From positions 73,034-137,033 of the forward strand of contig JAFTCL010000007.1 of assembly GCA_017454745.1 (NCBI GenBank): a stretch of 64,000 bases of DNA. Direction: 5' to 3'. The first letter of the stretch is position 1. Every line of letters begins with the position of its first letter. A program made the translations under genes and the position numbers. The notes below the pieces were generated by a model. It saw only the letters and a list, made by a program, of their open reading frames with translations. It was not told the DNA's origin and did not search any database. Below are positions 25,943 through 35,184 of the stretch, one piece after another. Source of the DNA: Kiritimatiellia bacterium. GTDB lineage: Bacteria > Verrucomicrobiota > Kiritimatiellia > RFP12 > UBA1067.

Positions 25943-27724
25943 ATGACCAAGTCCCTGTTTTTTTCGTTGCTTGCCACTCCGGTATTGTTCGCCATGGCAG
26001 ACATAAACGCGATCCGCGCGGCTGACCCGCGCAACATTGCCAACGGCCGGCGCATCCCGGCGTTGAATTATGTTGACCAGCCCTACGTGGTGGTTAACGC
26101 CCAAGGCCATTGGGTCTGCGTTGCCACCACCGGCAAGGGGCTGGAAGGACAACCCGGCCAGCACATCATCTCCACCGTCAGCGAGAACCAAGGCGGGGAC
26201 TGGTCGGAACCAGTCGCGATCGAACCTGACACGGGACCTGAAGCTTCCTGGGCTACCCCGTTAATCACTCCCGGCGGACGTATTTACGTTTTCTACGTTT
26301 TCAACGGCGAAGAGGTCGTAACTCTCCCGAATTCCGAACGCCGGATCCGGTCCGACTCCCACGGCTGGTATGTTTTCCGCTATTCGGACGACGGCGGAAA
26401 GAGCTGGTCCGCCCAACGTTACCGGGTTCCGATCCGCACCACCGCCGTTGACCGCCGTAACCCGTGGCGCGGCGAGGTTTGCCATTTCTGGAGTATCGAC
26501 AAACCGAAAGTCCAAGACGGCACGGTTTATCTCGCGATAACAAAACTCGGCAAGTTTTTCATGGAGGACGGCGAGGGTTGGGTAATCGCCTCGCAGAACC
26601 TGTTGACCGAAAACGATCCCGATAAAATTGCGTTCAATCTGCTTCCGGAAGGCGATCAGGGCATCAAAAACCCTGCCCTTGGTTCGGTTCAGGAGGAGTT
26701 CAATTTAGTTCCTACCGGTGGAAACGCCCTATCCGCGGTATTCCGTACTGCCACCGGAACCGCGGGGGTCTCTTACAGCCGCGATAATGGCGTCAACTGG
26801 TCCAAACCCGAACCGATGACCTACACCCCCGGCGGCAGAGTGATAAAAAATCCGCGCGCCTGCCCGAAACTTTTCAAAACCGCCGACGGGAAATACCTCT
26901 TATGGTACCACCATCACGGCGGAAAATCCTGGAGCGGCCGTAACCCGGCGTTCATATCCGGCGGCACGTTGGGCGAGGATGGCATAATCCGCTGGTCGGA
27001 ACCCGAACTATTGCTTTTCGACCCCAACCCGGCGATTAGAATCAGTTACCCCGATTTAATCGAGCAGGATGGCCAATACTGGATCACCGAAACCCAAAAG
27101 TCCATCGCCCGCGTTCACCGCATCGACCCCACGCTGCTCCAAGGACTGTGGAACCAGGCAACATTAAACACGGTTTGCACCAACGGCCTGTCGCTGGAAA
27201 AACTCGATTTGGGCGGCGCGGAGGCCCATCCTGATGTCCAGAAAGATTTCGGCGCGCTCACATTTGGCGGTTTCAGCGTCGAGCTTCAAACCGACCTCAC
27301 CGGCGTTGGCGCGGGCACAACCCTTATCAACACCATGAACGATGCCGGTCGAGGAGTCCGGGTCTGTCTGGCGGAGTTGGCGTCAAAACCGGTGATGAAG
27401 ATTGAAATCAGCGACGGGTTCCGCTCCGCCTACTGGTGTACCGATCCGGGCGCGCTCGCGTCTGCGGTAAACCACGCGGTTTTCGTTTGCGATTTCTCGG
27501 CAGGCATCGTAATGTCCATCGTCAACGGCGTCTTTTGCGACGGTGGCGAAACCCGTACCCAAGGCTGGGGACGACTGCCCGGCGATTTCAACTCCGCCAC
27601 CGGAAACTATCAGGCGACCGTCGCCCCGTCGGTTAAGGCGGTGCGGCTTTACAACCGGCCGATCCGCGTCAGCGAAGCTATCGGCAATTTCCGCTCCCTG
27701 CAGCACGAAAAACCCCGCCAGTAA
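25943..27724 (+). CDS. Secreted sialidase-like (BNR repeat) protein with C-terminal LamG-like domain
   Basis: A 593-aa exported protein (MTKSLFFSLLATPVLFAMA signal, GAGGAG ribosome site). Two clear Asp boxes, YSDDGGKSWSAQ and YSRDNGVNWSKP, and a degenerate one, SENQGGDWSEP, mark a six-bladed sialidase-type propeller over residues about 40-390. WYHHHGGKSWSGRNPAFISG and ISYPDLIEQDGQYWITETQKS complete it. The last 190 residues resemble a jelly-roll concanavalin-like domain (FGALTFGGFSVELQTDL). The canonical sialidase arginine triad was not convincingly found, so it may be a sialidase, another exo-glycosidase, or a binding propeller. It is in a plus-strand group with amidase and rlmN. Confidence 0.78.
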   Translation: MTKSLFFSLLATPVLFAMADINAIRAADPRNIANGRRIPALNYVDQPYVVVNAQGHWVCVATTGKGLEGQPGQHIISTVSENQGGDWSEPVAIEPDTGPEASWATPLITPGGRIYVFYVFNGEEVVTLPNSERRIRSDSHGWYVFRYSDDGGKSWSAQRYRVPIRTTAVDRRNPWRGEVCHFWSIDKPKVQDGTVYLAITKLGKFFMEDGEGWVIASQNLLTENDPDKIAFNLLPEGDQGIKNPALGSVQEEFNLVPTGGNALSAVFRTATGTAGVSYSRDNGVNWSKPEPMTYTPGGRVIKNPRACPKLFKTADGKYLLWYHHHGGKSWSGRNPAFISGGTLGEDGIIRWSEPELLLFDPNPAIRISYPDLIEQDGQYWITETQKSIARVHRIDPTLLQGLWNQATLNTVCTNGLSLEKLDLGGAEAHPDVQKDFGALTFGGFSVELQTDLTGVGAGTTLINTMNDAGRGVRVCLAELASKPVMKIEISDGFRSAYWCTDPGALASAVNHAVFVCDFSAGIVMSIVNGVFCDGGETRTQGWGRLPGDFNSATGNYQATVAPSVKAVRLYNRPIRVSEAIGNFRSLQHEKPRQ

Positions 27725-27728
27725 CGCC

Positions 27729-28262
27729 ATGAGATTTGTATTTCCCGAAATTATCGCCGCTGTTCTTGCGCTCGCGACTTTTTCTTTCAACGCCGACGGC
27801 GCGAATGACAACGATGAGGTGAAATTCCGGCCCAGGAAATCCGCGCCGGAAAAACGCTTGGAGGCCAAACCGTACCAGCCTTCAAAGCAAACGGCAGTCA
27901 AAAATTACAGCGGCAAGACTTTTGAACCGGCAAAGAGGATTGCTGCTCCCCAACCGAAGATTTTCCAGGCCAAGCCATACGAAAACCGGCCAGCCGCAAA
28001 TCGCGATGACGATTTGCCCGTTTATGTCGGCAAAAATGACGGCCAAGGCAAAGATTTTGTGCCTAACGAGAAAAAAACTACAGTGCGTTCGATTCCCGCC
28101 GACCCTAGGAATCAACCGGAAGAGAAAAAGCCGTATGTGGTGAAAAACAGTGATGTTGAAGACAAAAAATACGAGGCCAAAGCCGATAATGACAAACGCG
28201 GGAAAAACCCGCTGCTAAAACCCCGCCAGGGCATTAAGGAGCCGGAAAGCGATGGCAAATAA
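27729..28262 (+). CDS. Lys-rich secreted hypothetical protein
   Basis: A 177-aa protein of unknown function, starting four bases after the sialidase-like gene's stop. A signal peptide is visible (MRFVFPEIIAAVLALATFSFNADG). The mature chain is low-complexity and rich in Lys, Pro, Asn and Asp, with recurring short blocks (EAKPYQPSK, FQAKPYENR, EEKKPYVVK), and no folded domain is recognised. It ends with an 11-base overlap into rlmN. It may be disordered and bind acidic cell-wall polymers, but this is a guess. Confidence 0.65.
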   Translation: MRFVFPEIIAAVLALATFSFNADGANDNDEVKFRPRKSAPEKRLEAKPYQPSKQTAVKNYSGKTFEPAKRIAAPQPKIFQAKPYENRPAANRDDDLPVYVGKNDGQGKDFVPNEKKTTVRSIPADPRNQPEEKKPYVVKNSDVEDKKYEAKADNDKRGKNPLLKPRQGIKEPESDGK

Positions 28263-29328
28263 TCCCGCTTGCGACAGACTCAACCCCTGGGGAGTAATCC
28301 CGTCCGAGTGGAAAAAGCTTTGCAAAGAAACGCTTGGGCTACCGGCATTCCGGGGCGACCAGATCGCCACCGCGCTTTATCAAGGATTTGCCGAGGATTG
28401 GGTTAACGTAAGCACCCTGCCCAACCAGTTGCGCAGCCAGTTACAGGAACTGATGCCGATAACACCTTTGCGTGAAGTGGCTGTATCTTCATCCGACGAC
28501 GCCTCTACCAAACTGTTGTTGGAATGCCCGTCAGACGGCGAAAAAATTGAGACCGTACTTATTCCATCGAAACAGCGTCTCACCCAATGCGTCTCATCTC
28601 AAGTGGGCTGCAATTTTCACTGCGCATTCTGCGCCAGCGGCCAATTGGGCAAAACCCGGAATCTCACCGCCGGGGAAATTGTCGGACAAGTGATGGCAGC
28701 CTGCCGCCACCTCCGCGCCGGCGTAGAACAAACGTTACAGCGGCCTGGCAACATCGTGGTAATGGGAATGGGCGAACCGTTTGACAATTACGACCAAGTG
28801 ATAACCGCGCTTAAGGTCTTGAATGACCAAAAAGGATTGTCCATCGGGGCGCGGCATATCACCATCAGCACCTGCGGCGTGGTGCCGGGCATCGAACGTT
28901 TGTCAGGGGAAGGGTTGCAATTTGAGCTGTCGGTTTCGCTACACGCGCCAGACAATCTGTTGCGCGACCAACTGATGCCGGTCAACCGCGCATGGCCGCT
29001 GGAAAAGCTTATTCCCGCGTGCAAAGCCTACACGGAAAAAACCGGCCGCATCATCACGTTTGAATACACTTTGATTAAAAAGCTGAACGACCGCCCGCAC
29101 CATGCCGAACGGCTGATTTCGCTGTTACGGCAACTGCCGTGCAAGGTAAACTTGATTCCGCTCAGCCCGGTGGAGGAATTTTCCGGGAAACGCCCCGATG
29201 CCGCGGATTGCCACAATTTTCTCGACCGTCTGCTGCAAGCGAAAATTCCCACCACCATGCGCTATTCCAAAGGCCGCGACGTAAACGCCGCCTGTGGTCA
29301 GTTGCGGCTAAAGTCGATCAAGAACTGA
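28252..29328 (+). CDS. rlmN: 23S rRNA/tRNA adenine-C2 methyltransferase RlmN
   Basis: A 358-aa radical-SAM enzyme methylating C2 of A2503 in 23S rRNA and A37 of some tRNAs. The radical-SAM cluster is CNFHCAFC (Cys about 120, 124 and 127), with SQVGCNFHCAFCASGQLGKTRNLTAGEI just as in RlmN. NIVVMGMGEPFDNYD and ISTCGVVPGI are typical SAM-site segments, and the C-terminal catalytic cysteine is in RDVNAACGQL. The start lies within the previous gene, behind GGAG. It is convergent with the UDG-like gene, 27 bases apart. Confidence 0.95.
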   Translation: MANNPACDRLNPWGVIPSEWKKLCKETLGLPAFRGDQIATALYQGFAEDWVNVSTLPNQLRSQLQELMPITPLREVAVSSSDDASTKLLLECPSDGEKIETVLIPSKQRLTQCVSSQVGCNFHCAFCASGQLGKTRNLTAGEIVGQVMAACRHLRAGVEQTLQRPGNIVVMGMGEPFDNYDQVITALKVLNDQKGLSIGARHITISTCGVVPGIERLSGEGLQFELSVSLHAPDNLLRDQLMPVNRAWPLEKLIPACKAYTEKTGRIITFEYTLIKKLNDRPHHAERLISLLRQLPCKVNLIPLSPVEEFSGKRPDAADCHNFLDRLLQAKIPTTMRYSKGRDVNAACGQLRLKSIKN

Positions 29329-29355
29329 ACGGTATGCCCGTCACCCTCCGGCCTC

Positions 29356-30030
29356 TTATCTCACCTTGGCCAGGCAATCGGGAATCGGTCGGTGCAGGGC
29401 AATCAGAATCGCCTTGAAAACCAGACACACATCGCGTTTAAACCGGCGGGCGGTGGGGCTTTCCCCCCAGCGCAAAATTTCTCTGGGATGCTTTATCGCA
29501 ACCACCGGATATTTGGCGGAACCGCCCCAAGCGCCCAACTGTATTCCGGGAACTATGGCGCGGGCAAGCTTTTCCCCTAACAGCACAATAACCCGAGGAC
29601 GGCACACCTGAATTTGCTCGCGCAGGAAACTGCGGCAACGCTGCACCGATTCTTCATCAGAGGGCATTACGGGCGCGTTGACCACCGGCACCGCCGCCGC
29701 TTCGTACCCAAGATCCATAGTGCCGATCATTTTCAGCAGCAGCACCGATTCGTTTTCCTTCAGCGGCAAATCGGTGATGAACATCAAGTCGTTGAGTTTT
29801 CCATCGGCAGCGGCAGCCGCAGCGGAATGTCCAGCGCGAGTTGCCGGCGACGGCGAAACTTGACGGACAGCGGATGACGCGACCGAAACCGGCGCCGGTT
29901 TCGGTATGGGGCCGGAAAGGAATTCGCCCCACACCTCCGGACTAATCTCCACCACACGGTCGCCAAGCTCGCGCCGCAACCGCAAAGCGTCGATAAAATC
30001 ATCCAGTACCGAAACCAGACTGTCCGACAT
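29356..30030 (-). CDS. Uracil-DNA glycosylase superfamily-like protein, degenerate
   Basis: A protein of about 224 aa. The start at 30030 (MSDSLVSVLDDFIDALR) follows a GGTGGGGG stretch; a longer frame runs back into galE. An N-terminal helix and an Ala/Pro/Ser linker are followed by a fold reminiscent of UDG families 4 and 5: LMFITDLPLKENESVLLLKMI, VCRPRVIVLLGEKLARAI and AIKHPREILRWGESPTARRF, the last resembling the HPxxLLR motif. The usual GEAPG active-site loop and the four Fe-S cysteines are not present, so activity is doubtful. Its position before (N-terminal region) a linker is common in family 4 proteins. It is last in the rpoN-leuS-galE operon. Confidence 0.65.
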   Translation of the reverse strand: MSDSLVSVLDDFIDALRLRRELGDRVVEISPEVWGEFLSGPIPKPAPVSVASSAVRQVSPSPATRAGHSAAAAAADGKLNDLMFITDLPLKENESVLLLKMIGTMDLGYEAAAVPVVNAPVMPSDEESVQRCRSFLREQIQVCRPRVIVLLGEKLARAIVPGIQLGAWGGSAKYPVVAIKHPREILRWGESPTARRFKRDVCLVFKAILIALHRPIPDCLAKVR

Positions 30031-30044
30031 CCCCCACCCCGCAA

Positions 30045-31064
30045 TCAGCCGCGGAAACCGTTCGGATTGCCGGACTGCCAGCGCCAAGCATCCTCGCACA
30101 TCTTATCGATATTGCGCGTTGCCTTCCATCCCAACTCACGCTCCGCCTTGGAGGGATCGGCCCAACACTCAGCGATATCGCCGGGACGGCGGGGTTTGAT
30201 CTCATAGGGCACCTTACGGCCGGAGGCTTTTTCAAAGGCCGCCACCACCTCAAGCACACTGTAGCCGTTGCCGGTGCCGAGATTATAGACCGCCAGACCG
30301 GGACGGGCGGCAAGCTTGTCAATCGCCTTCAGATGACCAAGCGCCAGATCCACCACGTGGATGTAATCGCGCACCCCGGTACCGTCGCGGGTGGGATAAT
30401 CGTTGCCGAACACCGAAAGGCAGGGGCGACGGCCCACCGCCACCTGAGCCACAAACGGCAACAGGTTGTTGGGGATGCCGGCGGGATCTTCGCCGATCAA
30501 TCCGCTCTCGTGAGCGCCGATCGGATTGAAATAGCGCAACAGAATGATGTTCCACTCCGGATCGGCTTTCTGGGTATCGCGAAAAACCTGCTCCATCATA
30601 AGCTTGGTCCAACCGTAGGGATTGGTCGCGCCGGGAGTCGGGAAATCTTCGCGGATCGGCACGCTGGCAGGATCGCCATACACGGTGGCGGAGGAGCTGA
30701 AGACGATATTCTTACAACCGTTTGCCGCCATCACTTCACAAAGGTTGATGGTACCGCTGATGTTGTTGCCGTAATACTTCAGCGGGATCTTTGTGGATTC
30801 GCCGACCGCCTTAAGCGCCGCGAAATGGATCACCGCGTCAATCTTGGCATTGTCCTTGAACACCCGGTCCAGCCCATCGGCGTCGCGAATGTCAAGATTG
30901 TAGAATTTCGGCGTTTTGCCAGTAATCTGCGCCACCCGTTGCAGGCTAATATCGCAACTGTTGCACAAGTTGTCAACCACCACCACTTCATGCCCGGCAT
31001 TCAACAACTCCACCACCGTGTGGCTGCCAATGAACCCGGCGCCGCCAGTAACCAAAATACGCAT
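30045..31064 (-). CDS. galE: UDP-glucose 4-epimerase
   Basis: A 339-aa extended SDR interconverting UDP-glucose and UDP-galactose, with tightly bound NAD. It shows [33 protein letters not shown], the catalytic [10 protein letters not shown] (YxxxK) with [27 protein letters not shown], and [14 protein letters not shown], which is diagnostic for GalE. CAGGAGA precedes the ATG. It follows leuS by 48 bases and precedes the UDG-like gene by 14. The product would feed galactose into surface glycans or take it into glycolysis. Confidence 0.95.
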   Translation of the reverse strand: MRILVTGGAGFIGSHTVVELLNAGHEVVVVDNLCNSCDISLQRVAQITGKTPKFYNLDIRDADGLDRVFKDNAKIDAVIHFAALKAVGESTKIPLKYYGNNISGTINLCEVMAANGCKNIVFSSSATVYGDPASVPIREDFPTPGATNPYGWTKLMMEQVFRDTQKADPEWNIILLRYFNPIGAHESGLIGEDPAGIPNNLLPFVAQVAVGRRPCLSVFGNDYPTRDGTGVRDYIHVVDLALGHLKAIDKLAARPGLAVYNLGTGNGYSVLEVVAAFEKASGRKVPYEIKPRRPGDIAECWADPSKAERELGWKATRNIDKMCEDAWRWQSGNPNGFRG

Positions 31065-31112
31065 ATAACTTCTCCTGAAAATTGTTAGAATCTCTCACCG
31101 CTCAACAACGGA

Positions 31113-33650
31113 TCAATTGGCGACAATGTTGACCAGCCGGCCTGGTACGCAAATGCATTTCCGCACCGTTTTGCCGGAAATAGCCTGCGCGACCTGCTCG
31201 TTGGCCAATGCCAGTTTCTGCATCTGCCCGGGATCGGCATCCGGCGGCATCATGATGCGCGCTTTCGGCTTGCCAAGCACCTGCACCAACACCTCGACCT
31301 CATCCACCTTGAGCTGCGACTCGTCATAGGTCGGCCAAGCTTCATACGCAAGCGTTTGGCCGTGCCCCAGAAACTGCCACAACTCCTCGCACAAATGCGG
31401 CGCGAAGGGAGCCAGACACAGCACGAACTTTTCGGCGGCCTCACGCGGCAAAGGTTTATCGGGACCGGCGAAGGTGTTGATGAAAATCATCATCTGACTG
31501 ATCGCCGTATTGAAGCTCATCCCGTCGAGGTCTTCGGTGACTTTTTTAACCGTGCCGTGCAGCAACCTGGCCTGTTCCGCGCTCATCGGGGCATCGGTAA
31601 TCGGTTGCTGAGTAACCATCCGGTAAACCCGTTTCAAGAAACGGAACACGCCGTCCACGCCTTTGGTGTTCCACGGTTTTACCGCCACCAGCGGCCCCAT
31701 GAACATCTCGTACAGACGCATCGCGTCGGCACCGTACTCGCGGATTACATCATCCGGGTTCACCACATTTTTAAGCGATTTGGACATCTTAGCCGGCGCT
31801 TCCGTCAGCAACTCCTCCGGCCCTCCCTCTTCCGAACCGTAGGGTTTGTCATCGCGCCAAACCACCTTGTCCATCGGCACCAACACCCCGCGGGAGGTGC
31901 GGAAAGACGTTCCGAGAATCATGCCCTGGTTGACAAGCTTGTGGAACGGTTCCTTGGTGGAGACATAACCGAGATCGAACAGCACCTTGTGCCAGAAACG
32001 GGCGTACAGCAAATGCAGCACCGCGTGTTCCGCGCCGCCGACATACAGGTCAACCGGCATCCAGTACTTTTCTTTGGCGGAGTCCACCATCGCGTGCTCG
32101 TTGTGCGGATCAATATAACGAAGATAATACCAGCACGACCCTGCCCACTGGGGCATGGTGTTGGTCTCGCGCACGCCTTTCTTGCCGGTAACCGGATCGG
32201 TGTACTCAAGCCACGCCTTGGCCTTGGACAACGGCGGTTCGCCGGTACCGGTCGGCTTGAAATCCTCCATTTCCGGCAATGTCAGCGGAAGATCGTTCTC
32301 GTCCACCAACTGGGTGGTGCCGTCTTCCATGTGGATGACCGGGAAAGGCTCTCCCCAATAACGCTGGCGGGAAAAGAGCCAGTCGCGAAGCTTGTACTGG
32401 ACTTTGGCGTGTCCCTTTCCGTTCGCCTCCAGCCACTCGATCATCTTCAGTTTGGCCTCCTCCACCGGCAGCCCGGTAATGAAACCGGAATTGACCATCA
32501 CGCCGGTGGCGCAGTCGGTGAACGCCTCCTTGGAAATGTCGCCGCCGCCCACCACCTCAACCATCGGGATGCCGAATTTCTTTGCAAAATCATAATCGCG
32601 GGTATCGTGGGCCGGAACCGCCATGATCGCGCCGGTCCCGTAGGTTGCCAACACATAGTCGGAAATGAAAATCGGGATCCGGGTGTCGTTAACGGGATTG
32701 ATGCCCATCACGCCTTCCAGCCGGACGCCGGTTTTTTCTTTGTTCAACTCGGTACGGTCCATATCGGACTTCTTAGCCGCCTCGGCCTGATAGGCCCGGA
32801 CCGCATCGGCATTGGCGATCAGACCGGAATCCAGCCACTTCTTGACCAGCGGATGCTCCGGACTCATCACCATGTAGGTCGCGCCAAACAAAGTGTCGCA
32901 ACGGGTGGTGAATACCACGATCTCGTCGCCGCAGGTGGCGGTGAAGGTTACCTCCGCGCCGGTGGATTTGCCGATCCAGTTGCGCTGCATTTCCTTGATG
33001 CCCTCCGGCCAGTCCAGCTCTTCAAGATCGGCCAGCAGCCTTTCGGCGTAACTGGTGATACGGAGCATCCATTGACGCATCGGACGGCGTTCCACCGGAT
33101 GGTTGCCGCGCTCGCTGCGGCCGTCAATCACCTCTTCGTTCGCCAACACCGTACCCAAAGCCGGACACCAGTTCACCGGGACTTCCGCCACATAGGCCAG
33201 CCCCTTTTTGTACAACTGCTCGAAAATCCACTGCGTCCACTTGTAGTAGCCGGGATCCGTAGTGTTAACCTCACGGTCCCAGTCATAACTGAACCCCAGC
33301 GCCTTGATCTGCTCGCGGAAACGGTCCACGTTCTTTTTGGTGGTAACCGCCGGATGGGTTCCGGTCTCCACCGCGAACTGCTCAGCCGGCAGTCCGAATG
33401 CGTCCCACCCCATCGGATGCAGCACATTGTACCCGCGCATCCGCTTGTAGCGGCAGGTAATGTCGGTAGCGGTGTAACCTTCCGGATGGCCGACATGCAA
33501 ACCCGCCCCGCTCGGATACGGGAACATATCCAGACAGTAGAACTTGGGTTTGCCGGGAACGCAATCGTCAACCTTAAAGGTTTTGTGCTCCTCCCAGTAA
33601 GCCTGCCACTTTTTTTCAATCGCGGTAAAATCGTACTCGGTAGTCGTCAT
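31113..33650 (-). CDS. leuS: Leucyl-tRNA synthetase
   Basis: An 845-aa class Ia synthetase charging tRNA-Leu. HIGH motif is HVGH in [16 protein letters not shown] (residues about 52-55); KMSKS is in [19 protein letters not shown] (about 620). The editing domain (CP1) is present with [15 protein letters not shown] and [12 protein letters not shown], the Asp of which holds the misactivated amino acid. The C-terminal anticodon and extension domains end in [18 protein letters not shown] precedes the ATG. It is 89 bases downstream of rpoN in the same orientation. Confidence 0.97.
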   Translation of the reverse strand: MTTTEYDFTAIEKKWQAYWEEHKTFKVDDCVPGKPKFYCLDMFPYPSGAGLHVGHPEGYTATDITCRYKRMRGYNVLHPMGWDAFGLPAEQFAVETGTHPAVTTKKNVDRFREQIKALGFSYDWDREVNTTDPGYYKWTQWIFEQLYKKGLAYVAEVPVNWCPALGTVLANEEVIDGRSERGNHPVERRPMRQWMLRITSYAERLLADLEELDWPEGIKEMQRNWIGKSTGAEVTFTATCGDEIVVFTTRCDTLFGATYMVMSPEHPLVKKWLDSGLIANADAVRAYQAEAAKKSDMDRTELNKEKTGVRLEGVMGINPVNDTRIPIFISDYVLATYGTGAIMAVPAHDTRDYDFAKKFGIPMVEVVGGGDISKEAFTDCATGVMVNSGFITGLPVEEAKLKMIEWLEANGKGHAKVQYKLRDWLFSRQRYWGEPFPVIHMEDGTTQLVDENDLPLTLPEMEDFKPTGTGEPPLSKAKAWLEYTDPVTGKKGVRETNTMPQWAGSCWYYLRYIDPHNEHAMVDSAKEKYWMPVDLYVGGAEHAVLHLLYARFWHKVLFDLGYVSTKEPFHKLVNQGMILGTSFRTSRGVLVPMDKVVWRDDKPYGSEEGGPEELLTEAPAKMSKSLKNVVNPDDVIREYGADAMRLYEMFMGPLVAVKPWNTKGVDGVFRFLKRVYRMVTQQPITDAPMSAEQARLLHGTVKKVTEDLDGMSFNTAISQMMIFINTFAGPDKPLPREAAEKFVLCLAPFAPHLCEELWQFLGHGQTLAYEAWPTYDESQLKVDEVEVLVQVLGKPKARIMMPPDADPGQMQKLALANEQVAQAISGKTVRKCICVPGRLVNIVAN

Positions 33651-33739
33651 AACTGGTGCTCCTAATCAAAAACAAGCCAGAATTGTAGCAAAACGCCGCC
33701 AGATTGGCAATGAAAAGCGGACGGGGTGCGCCAAAAAGA

Positions 33740-35182
33740 TTAGTGGCGGCGGTCGCGCGCCGACGGAATCCCCAGAATATCTCGGTATTTGGCCACCGTG
33801 CGCCGAGCCACGTCATACCCTTCGGTCTTAAGCAAATCGGATACCGCCTGGTCGGACAGCGGTTTGCCGGGTTTCTCGTTCGCGAAATATTGTTTGATCA
33901 TTTCAAACACCCGGTCAACGGACACGCTCTCCCCGTCGCGGTTCTTTACCCCGTGGGTGAAGAACTTGCGCATCTCCCGCAATCCCTGCGGGGTCTCGAT
34001 GTATTTGTTGGCGACCGTGCGGCTGACGGTGGTCTCATGGACCCCGACCTTCGCCGCGATATCGGCCATAGTCATCGGGCGCAGCATGGTTTCGCCGCGC
34101 TCGAAAAAGCCCGGCTGTTCGTCAATGATGGCCTGCGCGATCCGGCGGATAGTGTCCTGGCGCTGTTCGATGTTGCGCATCAACGCCTCGGCGGCCCGTA
34201 TCCGCTCGCGAATGAATGATTTTGTCTCGGCGTTGACATTCGGGTCGGCAAGCAGCCTCAGATAACGCGGACTGATGTGCAAATCCGGCATTTGGCGGTC
34301 TTCAACCTTGGCATGATATTTGCCGTCCTTCCCGCGCACGGCGAAAACCTCCGGAGTGACATACACCGCGTCGGCAGAAGCGTATCCCGCCCCCGGCCGC
34401 GGGTTGAGCGACTTCACCAGCGCCACCGCCTGTTTCAGCATATCTTCATCGACATCCAACAACCGGCGCAACGCCGGAAAGTCCCCGGCCGCCAATTCCT
34501 CCAAATGTTTTCCGGCCAGTTTCAGCGCGGCCTTGACCTCCGGGGTTTGCTTCATCTGCCTAAGTTGGATAGTTAGGCATTCCGACAAATCCCGCGCCCC
34601 GATTCCAGGCGGGTCGAAACCCTGAATCACCCGCAGCAACCGCAACAACTGGGCTTCGGTACGGCCGGAAATCATAATTAAATCGGGGAAACTGCCCCGG
34701 TAGTAACCGTTGGGGTCGATATCGCCAATCAGCAGTCCGGCGATCTCGCGGTCATCTTTGTCCAAACCGCTGGTGCCCAGCTGTCCCAGCAAATGCCCCT
34801 GAAGCGACTCCGGCTGGCGCAGCGAATCGAAGAGGTATCGGCGTTTCTCCTCCAGGTCATTCACATCGACGCCGTTTTCCATTCCCTGCATGAAGTAGTC
34901 GCGCCACTCGTCCTCCTGCCGCAACAACGCGTCCTCGCGGGGATCGAAATCCATCTCCCCGGTGTCGGCGCGGTTTGCCGGACCGATCTCACCGGCTTCC
35001 GATTGCTTAATCTCGACCGGATCGCTCATGTCAAGCACCGGGTTGCTTTCCATCTCCCGCAAAATCGCCTGGTGCAAATCCAGCAGCGGCATCTGGAGCA
35101 TCTCCAGTGCCTGACGCATCTGCGGTGCCATCGCCATCGACTGGCGTTGGCTCTGAAACATCCCCATGCCCGTTCCGGCCAT
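33740..35182 (-). CDS. rpoN: RNA polymerase sigma-54 factor
   Basis: A 480-aa sigma-54. Region I is Gln/Leu-rich (QSQRQSMAMAPQMRQALEMLQMPLLDL). An acidic region II follows, then the core-binding domain (LPTRRLL-like GIGARDLSECLTIQL) and the HTH (MADIAAKVGVHETTVSRTVANKYIETP). The C-terminal RpoN box is VARRTVAKYRDILGI (about 461-475), which reads the -24 GG element. The ATG is two bases after the stop of the beta-helix gene, whose final codons supply the GGAGG ribosome site, so synthesis is coupled to a secreted enzyme gene. No bacterial enhancer-binding activator is in the window. Confidence 0.95.
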   Translation of the reverse strand: MAGTGMGMFQSQRQSMAMAPQMRQALEMLQMPLLDLHQAILREMESNPVLDMSDPVEIKQSEAGEIGPANRADTGEMDFDPREDALLRQEDEWRDYFMQGMENGVDVNDLEEKRRYLFDSLRQPESLQGHLLGQLGTSGLDKDDREIAGLLIGDIDPNGYYRGSFPDLIMISGRTEAQLLRLLRVIQGFDPPGIGARDLSECLTIQLRQMKQTPEVKAALKLAGKHLEELAAGDFPALRRLLDVDEDMLKQAVALVKSLNPRPGAGYASADAVYVTPEVFAVRGKDGKYHAKVEDRQMPDLHISPRYLRLLADPNVNAETKSFIRERIRAAEALMRNIEQRQDTIRRIAQAIIDEQPGFFERGETMLRPMTMADIAAKVGVHETTVSRTVANKYIETPQGLREMRKFFTHGVKNRDGESVSVDRVFEMIKQYFANEKPGKPLSDQAVSDLLKTEGYDVARRTVAKYRDILGIPSARDRRH

Positions 35183-35184
35183 CG

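Noticed and set aside
31356..33665. A 769-aa plus-strand frame opposite leuS
   Set aside because: leuS is complete and certain; the antisense frame is a codon-bias shadow.
33740..35182. An enhancer-binding activator to pair with rpoN
   Set aside because: No AAA+ activator gene with a GAFTGA motif was found in the window.
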